From Candidatus Helarchaeota archaeon (lineage in GTDB: Archaea; Asgardarchaeota; Lokiarchaeia; Helarchaeales; HEL-GB-A), in contig JAEOSY010000188.1 in the NCBI GenBank assembly GCA_016840125.1, positions 1 through 11,836 of the forward strand: a stretch of DNA of 11,836 nucleotides, given 5' to 3'. This document shows, piece after piece, positions 1 to 7,425 of this stretch. A program made the position numbers and the translations under genes. Numbering within the stretch: the first letter of the stretch is position 1; each line of letters opens with the position of its first letter. A model generated the notes under the pieces. The model was not told the origin of the DNA. It saw only the letters and a program-made list of their open reading frames with translations, and searched no databases.

Positions 1-1
1 A

Positions 2-727
2 GATCCACTGTGGGAAGAATGGACGCTCTTTAGGCAGCATCTGGTCCAGCAAAATGTGGAACTCCAGGCAAAATGGTTGAATGAGTCGGGAATACCCACG
101 AATAAAATTTATTCCCATCAAATTCTCACTGAGGAAGGGGATAACACTGCATATTACGGACGGTGTGATCCATTGAAAACGGCCATTACACAATACGGAG
201 TTGTTGGGGTTACGAGGTATAATTTTATCAATCCAGAACGGTTCTGGGATATCTATGACGTCAATGGCACTAATTGGGGAATTTTCGAATGGAATATCTG
301 GCATGATCATGTTCCATCAGATTATCTCATGTACTTAATCCAATTAAAAGCTATGTATCAAGCAGGCGTCCACGTCATCTGTCCCAATGGCTGGTTTGAA
401 TTTATCAATCCTCGATTGATGATCCGTAACAATACCATCTTTCATAGAGCATTAGTCGATTTCGCCAACCTGGTTAAGGATGTTCCAAGAGGCACTGCAT
501 CCGATGCTTTTTTGACATTTTCTGATTATCTATACCTCACCTTCATGAATTCCGATGAGTTCGAATTAAAGTTCCATTCCATCACTGATTTCATTGATTT
601 CCTAGTGAGTAAAATATGGTTGATCGGTCTGATTTTTGCACTTTCAGTTATTAGCGTGATCGCAATTAAGATATATCACAAATATTCAAATAAAACGCGA
701 TTGGAGCTAAATACTTCAAGTGATTAA
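2..727 (+). CDS. C-terminal part of a membrane-anchored glycoside hydrolase-like extracellular protein (5' truncated by window edge)
   Basis: The frame is open from base 2 to TAA at 725-727, giving 241 visible residues; the GTG at 56 lies inside this open frame and is unlikely to be the real start. The visible part reads like the second half of a (beta/alpha)8 glycosidase: a helix-like segment, then GIPTNKIYSHQI, a hydrophobic strand, WGIFEWN (Glu codon 287-289, at the place where a clan-A nucleophile Glu would sit), and AGVHVICPNGW as a possible last strand before the barrel closes. A hydrophobic segment at fragment residues about 205-226 (IWLIGLIFALSVISVIAIKI), followed by a short Lys/Arg tail, indicates a C-terminal membrane anchor with the enzyme domain outside. 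The stop is 1 nt from the next ATG, so the two genes probably form an operon. The hydrolase assignment rests on motif resemblance only; substrate and family are unknown. Confidence 0.72.
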   Translation, partial: DPLWEEWTLFRQHLVQQNVELQAKWLNESGIPTNKIYSHQILTEEGDNTAYYGRCDPLKTAITQYGVVGVTRYNFINPERFWDIYDVNGTNWGIFEWNIWHDHVPSDYLMYLIQLKAMYQAGVHVICPNGWFEFINPRLMIRNNTIFHRALVDFANLVKDVPRGTASDAFLTFSDYLYLTFMNSDEFELKFHSITDFIDFLVSKIWLIGLIFALSVISVIAIKIYHKYSNKTRLELNTSSD

Positions 728-728
728 A

Positions 729-1577
729 ATGTCATTGTGGGATCAGTTAATACAAAATCAAACGACCGTGATTGCATATAGTCTCTTTTTTACGATCTTA
801 GCCCTTACCCTTCCCTTTATTGGACTACTAGGTAGAAAGATTCCTTCTTTATCAGAGAAGAAAAATTTGTTGTTAGCAAGAATATGTTTAATAATTGGAA
901 TTGCGGGTATCATCCTCACAGTCGCAATATCTTTTTTGCATAAATATCTTGGGATTGTAGATTTTATCCCTTTTGCAGTAATTACATTTGTATTCCCCTT
1001 ATTATTGGGAGCTATAATGGCATTTCCATTTTACCTTACAAAACAAAACACTGGTAATAATTATAGTTTATTACGAGCTGAGGGACGACGATTAGATGAC
1101 CGAAATTCAGCTGAGATTTTTATCATTTATGCCGCCTTTGGAGTAGTGGCATCAAATTTTCACGATGTATTGTGGTGTGGGGAAATTACTCATTGGTTCA
1201 CGACCACCGCAGGATCCGGTGGTGAGCTTCAGATTTGGGTAGATATTGTTGGAGCTACAAGCGATACATATGAATTTTTTGGATTTTTTATGCTTTTACA
1301 TGTCATTTTTTGTGGATTGTTAGCAACCTTCATGTTGTGGCGATATACGCGTCGGTATAAGGAAGGGTTATTAAAAAACCCGAATAGTCGATCTTCCTTC
1401 CTCCTAGCATGGATTGGTTCATTGCTCTGGGGGTACGGTTTATATCTCATGGATAGTTTGAGCCGGCAGTCCAGCATTGCATGGTTTATGGGAACTTTTC
1501 TTTGGATCCCTTTGGGTATTTTTATTTTAGCTCTCTCCGCCAAATACCTTTCACGTTTTGAAGGTGAAAAATTTTGA
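729..1577 (+). CDS. Polytopic membrane protein, about seven transmembrane segments, function unknown
   Basis: 282 aa from ATG 729. A GTG at 720 would add three residues and overlap gene 1 by 8 nt. I prefer ATG 729 because GTGAT at 720-724 can pair with the 16S anti-Shine-Dalgarno at close spacing; GGAG at 703-706 is the site that would serve GTG 720. Hydrophobic segments (numbered from ATG 729) lie at about 12-35, 50-70, 78-103, 128-149, 181-204, 222-242 and 251-272. The loop between segments 4 and 5 is long and starts with an unusual FHDVLWCGEITHWF stretch, with His, Asp, Cys, Glu and Trp close to the membrane boundary; it could be a ligand or metal site, but I recognise no family. No signal peptide, no ATP-binding motif and no transporter signature is visible. 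Tight coupling to the upstream anchored hydrolase-like gene suggests shared expression, perhaps in surface-glycan handling. Confidence 0.85.
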   Translation: MSLWDQLIQNQTTVIAYSLFFTILALTLPFIGLLGRKIPSLSEKKNLLLARICLIIGIAGIILTVAISFLHKYLGIVDFIPFAVITFVFPLLLGAIMAFPFYLTKQNTGNNYSLLRAEGRRLDDRNSAEIFIIYAAFGVVASNFHDVLWCGEITHWFTTTAGSGGELQIWVDIVGATSDTYEFFGFFMLLHVIFCGLLATFMLWRYTRRYKEGLLKNPNSRSSFLLAWIGSLLWGYGLYLMDSLSRQSSIAWFMGTFLWIPLGIFILALSAKYLSRFEGEKF

Positions 1578-1628
1578 CTCATTAAGATAATTCGCAAAAT
1601 AACATTGTTAATAACTACAAATGACCAG

Positions 1629-1645
1629 TTATAGAGAAAACGTAA
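1629..1645 (+). repeat. 17-nt direct repeat, copy 1, upstream of surface protein A
   Basis: TTATAGAGAAAACGTAA is exactly repeated 76 nt downstream at 1705-1721. Both copies lie in the AT-rich intergenic region ahead of gene A. The repeat begins with a TATA-like core, so it may be a regulator site, a second promoter or a duplicated promoter segment. Confidence 0.8.
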
Positions 1646-1674
1646 CTAGGATAAAGAGAAATTATACACTTGAC

Positions 1675-1680
1675 TTTTTT
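1675..1680 (+). terminator. Possible T-run terminator after the membrane-protein operon
   Basis: Six consecutive T after TTGAC, about 100 nt beyond the stop of the seven-span gene and before the candidate promoter of gene A. Archaeal transcription often ends at T-rich stretches without a hairpin, and none is seen here. The run is short, so the call is weak. Confidence 0.3.
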
Positions 1681-1700
1681 ACAAGTTAATTTTCGCTAAG

Positions 1701-1710
1701 ATATTTATAG
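1701..1710 (+). promoter_or_regulatory. Candidate archaeal TATA box for surface protein A
   Basis: ATATTTATAG resembles an archaeal box A element and lies about 80 nt before the start codon. A start of transcription roughly 25 nt downstream would fall near 1730 and leave a leader of about 60 nt rich in A. It overlaps copy 2 of the 17-nt repeat, so a protein binding that repeat would compete with or assist TBP. Position and sequence only; no transcription start is known. Confidence 0.45.
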
Positions 1711-1721
1711 AGAAAACGTAA
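1705..1721 (+). repeat. 17-nt direct repeat, copy 2, overlapping the candidate TATA box
   Basis: Exact second copy of TTATAGAGAAAACGTAA (first at 1629-1645, start-to-start distance 76 nt). An exact 17-nt match inside 213 nt of non-coding DNA is hard to ascribe to AT bias alone, because it contains the CG step and the GAGAAAACG core. Confidence 0.8.
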
Positions 1722-1777
1722 AGTAACAAATACAATTACCATTTTTAAAATAAAAAAAAATAAAAAATATGACTTTT

Positions 1778-1783
1778 AGGGGT
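1778..1783 (+). promoter_or_regulatory. Shine-Dalgarno site of surface protein A
   Basis: AGGGGT lies 7 nt before ATG 1791 and is the only purine-rich site near the start. It follows an A-rich leader (1746-1769). It supports ATG 1791, which also places a proper signal peptide at the N terminus. Confidence 0.6.
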
Positions 1784-1790
1784 AATTACA

Positions 1791-4700
1791 ATGAAAAAGA
1801 ATAAAGGATACTTTTTAATTTTAGTATTTTTGACGAGTTTTATATTAATGACAACAGCAAATTTTCAGATGAATCTAATACAAGCGAATCTAGATGAACA
1901 CAGCGATATTACTAAAAGTGAATCAACATTCTATTCAGAGCCATGGCTGACGAACTCGAACATGACGTCTCCAATCGAGCCAACGTGGTATTCCACGGTT
2001 GGTGGTGCAGATACCACGGGTATAGATGCGATGGATGGGCAGGGGATGGCGAACGTGACCGTTGTCGGGGATAGCGGCGTGGTGTCCATAGAAGAGGACC
2101 ATGACAGCTGGACCCCGTCAAACTGGTATACGAAACAGAATCCCAGCTTTCCCGTCGAGCCTACCTATGAAATAAACGCCCACGGCGCGGGAATATCCTA
2201 CACGTGGGATGAGAACACGGACCAAACTGGGAATGCGCCCTGCGGCTTGTACAAGCGGCAATATGATGTTGGGAAAGATCTATCGAACTACAGCATCACC
2301 TCTGCCTCCATACAGGCGGAGATCAACGGGTCAGTCGGAGCTAATGTCGAGGCCCCCAGCGAGGGGGGCGGACAGTTCGCTGTGGGCGATATTATCCGGT
2401 GGTATATCTTGCTCTCGGACGATACCGGCGCAACGAGCTACGAGATAGCATGGAACCAAAGTTGGTCGTTAGGTGACGGGGCCATCCTCACCGCGCCAGA
2501 CACGGTCATGAACAACGTCTCGAACAGCATCTTGGGAGTCTTCTTGGAGTCGATTTTTGACCAAGACAAGACCAGCGTCAACATCACCCTCGGGATTCAA
2601 ATTATCTGCGAGGATAACGCTGCAGCTTATGACGTAGATACGTTCAACCACCTCTACTTCACCAGCTTCAACCTCACCTTTACCTACGCAAAGGAGATCT
2701 CGGAAACAACGTATGCCGGGTGGAGTCAGCAAGGGAACACCCTCCCACAAGGTAACGTGGTGGTGGATGCGGCTACGCTAGACCTCCAGTACCGCCTCCA
2801 GAGCGGTCAGGTCTGGCCCGGCACCTCCCAGAACTCACGGATTCAGATGCAGATCAACAACATCAGCCACTCGGAATTCATCCACCTCACCGACGCAAAC
2901 AGTACGTGGCAAGCCGGCAGTTTTGATGTTACCACTCTCATTCCGAAGAGCCAGAACATCACCCTGTCACTCCAAGTCTACCTTGCCGATACTTTTGATA
3001 ATTATAACAATGTGACCATCTCCTTTGATAATGTGTACCTCCAGATCAACTATACAGTTACAGTCACGGGCCCAACTTTGAGTGTTTCTGCGAATACGAG
3101 CTTGCTATATACCAATCAATACACCCAGCTCACCGTGAACTGCGAGAACGCCACCGCGGGTAACGTATCACATCTCATCATGTATGATCCGATCGCAAGT
3201 GCGAATAGTACGCTAGATACGAACTTCAATGGTCCGCAAACCTATTTCATAGACCGAACGTCGGCGTCACCTGGTGCTTATCTGTTCAAGTTCTGGGCGA
3301 ATTCTAGCGCAGGAATCACCTCCTATGAGGAGATCTATATCGTGTGGACCACACCGGTTGCCCCCATACTGACTGTGACAGCCAATGCAACGACCCTGTA
3401 TACAGCAGAGACGAGCCAAATCACCGTGACGTGTGAGAACGGAAGCGAACGTGTAGACACGCTTTGGTATCTCGATGCCCTCACTTCGACGAACATCACC
3501 CTTGCCACTAATTTCACAGGACAGCTAGTGTTCCTTCGGAACAAAACAAGTGCTGTAGCAAATCCCTACGTCTTCAAGTTCTGGGCGAACTCTAGTCTGG
3601 GGATGGGAATCATCACGGAAAAAGAGATTACCATTGTGTGGAATGACCGTCTTGCTCCTACTTTAACAGTTTCGGCGAATGAGACAAATCCATACACAGG
3701 TTTTACTAGCCGAATTTCGGTTGGTGTCCAGCAAGGGAGTGAGAACACATCGCTTGTTTGGTACACGGATGGGTTGGACGGACAGAATTATACCCTCGAC
3801 TCAAATTTTGCTGGGATTCGGAATTACAATGTGGATGTCATGTCCGCAAGCGCAGGATCCTACGAATTTATCTTCTACGCCAATTCATCTCTTGGACCGA
3901 TGTCCAGTAAATCCATAACAATTTTCTGGAAAGATCCGCAAGATCCGTATCTTATGGTCATAACAAATACGAGCAATCCGTTTATAGACTATGTTGCCCA
4001 AGTGACCGTGACCGTGCAGAGCACTGATGGAAACATCGATCAAGTGATTTACTACCATGCCATTGACATGACCAACTATACCCTTGACTCCAACTTCTCG
4101 GGACAGCGGATCTATCTCCTGAACTTCTCCACCTCAAACCCAGGTTCATACATATTCACGTTCTGGGTGAATTCCACCTTTGGATTATTGGTCGAGGAAT
4201 CTGTTACTATCGTGTGGATTACGCCACAGAGTCCGATTCTATCCGTAGATGCGAATATAACGAATCCCTTCATCAATGATTATACGCAGATTACCATCGC
4301 AGCCCAATCAGGATCGGGAGATATTGATACTTTATGGTATTATAATCCTCTGACTACGTTAAACGTGACTCTCGACTCTAACTTTGCAGGACAACGTATT
4401 TACTTACTGAACTTCACTTCTGCCACAGCAGGGTCCAACCAATTCATCTTTTGGGCGAACTCGACTATAGGAGCAGATGCAGAAGAATCTATCACTATCG
4501 TTTGGATTCTACCGACCGCACCGATTGTAACCGTAAATGCGAATACCACAACCCCATATGTTGACCAAGCTACTCAATTAACAGTAACAGCGCAAAGCGG
4601 TACAGGTAACATCTCAGTATTATGGTATTATAACGCATTGACACTGAATAACGTAACCCTGGACACTAACTTTGCGGGCAGCCGCAGTTATTATCCAGAG

Positions 4701-7412
4701 TTCACAAGTGCCGTTCCAGGAGCTTTCGAATTCAAGTTTTGGGCTAACTCAACGGTTGGTCTAGAAGTTGTCGAAACAATCACAATAGTCTGGGTTGCAC
4801 CAACACCACCCATTATAACAATTAATTCCAATGACACGACCCCGTATGTTGATCGGGGGACACAGCTAATTGTAACCGCGCAATCTGGTATCGGAAATAT
4901 CTCAGTTTTATGGTATAATAATCCATTTAACGGACAAAATATAACCCTTGATTCTAATTTTGCAGGAGTGAGAATTCATCTACTGAATTTTTCAAGTGCA
5001 AGTCCTGGCTCCAGAACGTTCCAATTTTGGGCCAACTCGACTTTTGGATTGTTAACGCATGAATCGATCGACATCATATGGATAGTTGCACAGCCACCTA
5101 TTCTAACGGTACTTGCCAATACAACGACCCCCTACACGAATCAGGCAACACAATTGAACGTTACAGCGCAATCGGGAACTGGAAATGTTTCCGTTTTCTG
5201 GTATTATAACCCAATATCGATGGCGAACGTTACCTTGGACACCAATTTTGCTGGTACCAGCCTCCAAATTATAGTGCAATCGAGTGCGGTAGCGGGCTCT
5301 TATACATTTGAGTTCTGGGCCAACTCGAGTTCGGGCTTAGAGAGCTATGAGTCCATCATCATAATTTGGATAGACCCACAAGCTCCCTTATTGACAGTGA
5401 CAGCGAATACGACGACTCCTTATACCGATTACGCGACAGGGTTAGTGATACAGGCGCAGTCAGGTTCTGGAAATATCGATCTCCTGTGGTATTATAACCC
5501 ATTGACGATGGGGAATGTTACCCTCGATAGTAACTTTGCAGGGCAACGCATCTATCTGCGGAACTTCACCAGTGCCGCGGCAGGGTCCTACCAGTTCACG
5601 TTCTGGGCGAATTCGACCTTTGGTTTAATTGCCGAGGAATCGATTATAATAATCTGGGTAGACCCACAAGCACCGATTTTAACCGTGACGGCGAATACGA
5701 CGACCCCCTATACCGGTGATACAGTCCAATTGACAGTACAGGCCCAATCGGGCTCGGGAAACATTTCAATGGTGTGGTATTATAACCCCTTGACGTTGAA
5801 TAATGTTACCCTCGACAGTAACTTTGCAGGCAGCCGAAATTACTATCCGGAGTTCACGAGTGCCACGGCAGGATCCTACCAATTCATATTCTGGGCAAAT
5901 TCCACCTTTGACTTGGAGGTCTCTGATTCGATCACAGTCATCTGGGTAGATCCCCAACCACCGATCTTAGCTTTAACTACCAACGCGACAGTTTTGGAAA
6001 TCAATCAATATTCTCAAATCAACGTAACATGCCAATCTGGATCTTTTACAGTGTCAAGGTTTTGGTATTACAATGGGCTAACTTCGAGTAACGTTACCCT
6101 CGATACCAACTTTGTAGGGAGCCGAACCCATAGTCTAACCTTCACGAGTGCCATAGCGAGATCCGCTCAATTCATATTCTGGGCCAACTCCACCAGGAAT
6201 CTAGAAGAAACCACTTTTATCATAGTACTTTGGGTTGATCCACAACCACCGGCTATTACCGTATGGGCAAATATAACAAATCCTTACGTCAATCGAGCGA
6301 CCAATATAACGGTCCAATGCCAACCAGGCTCTGGATCAGTTCATACACTTTGGTACTATAATCCTCTGGATACACAGAACCACACCTTAGCCACCGGGTT
6401 TTCGTCAGGCTATGTTACCTTCATAGTCAATACGAGTGCTACAGCAGGTCCCTATACCTACGAATTCTGGGCAAATAACAGTGCAGGACTTGAAGTAACG
6501 GAAACACTTTTAATAGTGTGGGTTACTCCGCAAGGACCAGTGTTAAGTACAACCTTTAACGCAACCAACATCTATCCCACCCAATGGACACAAATCAACG
6601 TGACTTGCATTCCCGGATCCGCAATCATTTCGCAACTATGGTACTATAACCCAATAATTAACCAGAACATTACGCTCGGGACTAACATTGTAACGAGCCA
6701 AACCTTTACTGTAGACAACACAAGTTTCATTCCACAAACAGCCATCTACACGTTTTATGCTAATTCCCCCCTTGGGGGAACGGTTGAGAAGCAGGTGACT
6801 ATCGTTTGGATTGTACCAACGCCACCCACTATAGAAATGAGTCTAGATCCCGCTGCACCTGAGAAGGGCGAAGATGCCGTTCTTATAATTAAAGTTACAG
6901 CAGGTTCGGGCGAAGTAGATGCGGTATGGTTTTATAATCCATTCACGGGACAGAACGAGACATTGATAAATGAGGTGCACATCACGGTCAAATTCTTTGG
7001 TGAACAAACGTTCAGACGAACACTTAACTCCCCGAACGCAGGAACCTTTGAAATCATAGCCTGGGCTAATTCGAGTTATCTCGCGCAGTCTCGGGAAACG
7101 TTTACGATTTCGTGGGTAGAACCTTCAGGTGTCGATCCAATACCGATAATCATCGGAGCAATAGTAGCGATTGGCGCAATAGCGGCAGCGGCACTAGCAT
7201 ATCAGTTTTACTTCAAAGTTCCGAAGACAGTTCGAGCTATTCGCGGGTTGAAGAAAGGGATTAAAGCAGGCAATATACAACCAGAGCCCATGAACGTACC
7301 TAAACGGCAAGGCATGATGGATGACATGTTCCAGAAGAAGATGAGTATGAAGAAGCTACCTCAGGTAAAGCCCGACGCACCAGGAATAAAGGTGATGAAG
7401 AAGCCAGGATAA
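1791..7412 (+). CDS. Surface protein A: giant secreted, membrane-anchored protein with 14 tandem Ig-like repeats
   Basis: 1873 aa. Residues 1-22 are a signal peptide (two Lys, Asn, Lys, then a hydrophobic core). Residues about 160-300 and 320-425 look like two related beta-sandwich domains, each ending in a NITL..Q strand followed by a F..xLxxxY strand. From residue 428 to about 1780 come 14 tandem units, mostly 96 aa, each with P-hydrophobic-x-V start, a N-x-T/S sequon, WYYNP, N-x-T-LD-NF, a Gly-rich turn, FWANS and a final I-x-W strand; the pattern suggests an Ig-like sandwich. Residues 1783-1808 (PIPIIIGAIVAIGAIAAAAL onward) are an Ala/Gly-rich span, and residues 1809-1873 are a cytosolic tail with 14 Lys, 3 Arg and 4 acidic residues. 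Sequons are extremely dense, fitting an N-glycosylated S-layer or fibre protein. A paralogue starts at 9457. No enzymatic motif is seen; adhesin, sheath or S-layer component are the main options. Confidence 0.95.
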   Translation: MKKNKGYFLILVFLTSFILMTTANFQMNLIQANLDEHSDITKSESTFYSEPWLTNSNMTSPIEPTWYSTVGGADTTGIDAMDGQGMANVTVVGDSGVVSIEEDHDSWTPSNWYTKQNPSFPVEPTYEINAHGAGISYTWDENTDQTGNAPCGLYKRQYDVGKDLSNYSITSASIQAEINGSVGANVEAPSEGGGQFAVGDIIRWYILLSDDTGATSYEIAWNQSWSLGDGAILTAPDTVMNNVSNSILGVFLESIFDQDKTSVNITLGIQIICEDNAAAYDVDTFNHLYFTSFNLTFTYAKEISETTYAGWSQQGNTLPQGNVVVDAATLDLQYRLQSGQVWPGTSQNSRIQMQINNISHSEFIHLTDANSTWQAGSFDVTTLIPKSQNITLSLQVYLADTFDNYNNVTISFDNVYLQINYTVTVTGPTLSVSANTSLLYTNQYTQLTVNCENATAGNVSHLIMYDPIASANSTLDTNFNGPQTYFIDRTSASPGAYLFKFWANSSAGITSYEEIYIVWTTPVAPILTVTANATTLYTAETSQITVTCENGSERVDTLWYLDALTSTNITLATNFTGQLVFLRNKTSAVANPYVFKFWANSSLGMGIITEKEITIVWNDRLAPTLTVSANETNPYTGFTSRISVGVQQGSENTSLVWYTDGLDGQNYTLDSNFAGIRNYNVDVMSASAGSYEFIFYANSSLGPMSSKSITIFWKDPQDPYLMVITNTSNPFIDYVAQVTVTVQSTDGNIDQVIYYHAIDMTNYTLDSNFSGQRIYLLNFSTSNPGSYIFTFWVNSTFGLLVEESVTIVWITPQSPILSVDANITNPFINDYTQITIAAQSGSGDIDTLWYYNPLTTLNVTLDSNFAGQRIYLLNFTSATAGSNQFIFWANSTIGADAEESITIVWILPTAPIVTVNANTTTPYVDQATQLTVTAQSGTGNISVLWYYNALTLNNVTLDTNFAGSRSYYPEFTSAVPGAFEFKFWANSTVGLEVVETITIVWVAPTPPIITINSNDTTPYVDRGTQLIVTAQSGIGNISVLWYNNPFNGQNITLDSNFAGVRIHLLNFSSASPGSRTFQFWANSTFGLLTHESIDIIWIVAQPPILTVLANTTTPYTNQATQLNVTAQSGTGNVSVFWYYNPISMANVTLDTNFAGTSLQIIVQSSAVAGSYTFEFWANSSSGLESYESIIIIWIDPQAPLLTVTANTTTPYTDYATGLVIQAQSGSGNIDLLWYYNPLTMGNVTLDSNFAGQRIYLRNFTSAAAGSYQFTFWANSTFGLIAEESIIIIWVDPQAPILTVTANTTTPYTGDTVQLTVQAQSGSGNISMVWYYNPLTLNNVTLDSNFAGSRNYYPEFTSATAGSYQFIFWANSTFDLEVSDSITVIWVDPQPPILALTTNATVLEINQYSQINVTCQSGSFTVSRFWYYNGLTSSNVTLDTNFVGSRTHSLTFTSAIARSAQFIFWANSTRNLEETTFIIVLWVDPQPPAITVWANITNPYVNRATNITVQCQPGSGSVHTLWYYNPLDTQNHTLATGFSSGYVTFIVNTSATAGPYTYEFWANNSAGLEVTETLLIVWVTPQGPVLSTTFNATNIYPTQWTQINVTCIPGSAIISQLWYYNPIINQNITLGTNIVTSQTFTVDNTSFIPQTAIYTFYANSPLGGTVEKQVTIVWIVPTPPTIEMSLDPAAPEKGEDAVLIIKVTAGSGEVDAVWFYNPFTGQNETLINEVHITVKFFGEQTFRRTLNSPNAGTFEIIAWANSSYLAQSRETFTISWVEPSGVDPIPIIIGAIVAIGAIAAAALAYQFYFKVPKTVRAIRGLKKGIKAGNIQPEPMNVPKRQGMMDDMFQKKMSMKKLPQVKPDAPGIKVMKKPG
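3072..7130 (+). repeat. 14 tandem coding repeats of about 288 nt in surface protein A
   Basis: Unit starts (Pro codon) are at 3072, 3363, 3657, 3945, 4233, 4521, 4809, 5097, 5385, 5673, 5961, 6249, 6537 and 6825. Unit lengths are 97, 98 and 96 aa for the first three and 96 aa for units 4-13; unit 14 is longer and most diverged. From unit 3 to unit 13 the period is exactly 288 nt. Units 9 and 10 are among the most alike at the DNA level. Units 1, 2, 11, 12 and 13 carry a single Cys at the same strand position; the others have none. Confidence 0.95.
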
Positions 7413-7413
7413 A

Positions 7414-7419
7414 GGAGAT
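7414..7419 (+). promoter_or_regulatory. Shine-Dalgarno site of the HhH/winged-helix gene
   Basis: GGAGAT lies 6 nt before ATG 7426, inside the 13-nt gap after the stop of gene A. Two other ATG triplets at 7418 and 7422 are in other frames. There is no room for a separate promoter, which supports co-transcription with A. Confidence 0.7.
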
Positions 7420-7425
7420 GTATGA

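Noticed and set aside
56..727. GTG at 56 as the true start of the first gene
   Set aside because: The frame stays open to the window edge with sequence of the same character (DPLWEEWTLFRQHLVQQN), and the putative barrel would otherwise lack its first half.
1229..1597. 122-codon open frame on the minus strand opposite the seven-span membrane protein gene
   Set aside because: It lies fully opposite a well-formed membrane protein, is rich in Arg/Lys/Ser from reversed hydrophobic codons, and has no plausible ribosome site or domain.
2209..2448. Open frames in other frames and on the other strand within 1912-2750
   Set aside because: They arise because the segment is GC-rich and has few stops; the main frame has signal peptide, homology to B and sequons.
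6764..6780. Perfect inverted repeat TTCCCCC-CTT-GGGGGAA as a hairpin or terminator
   Set aside because: It is within coding sequence for NSPLGG in unit 13, has no T-run after it and no related copy elsewhere; probably chance, although it might slow polymerase.
3072..7130. Regular repeats as a possible CRISPR array or satellite
   Set aside because: The 288-nt period is a multiple of three, the units are diverged coding repeats without short identical repeats and unique spacers, and protein-level conservation explains them.
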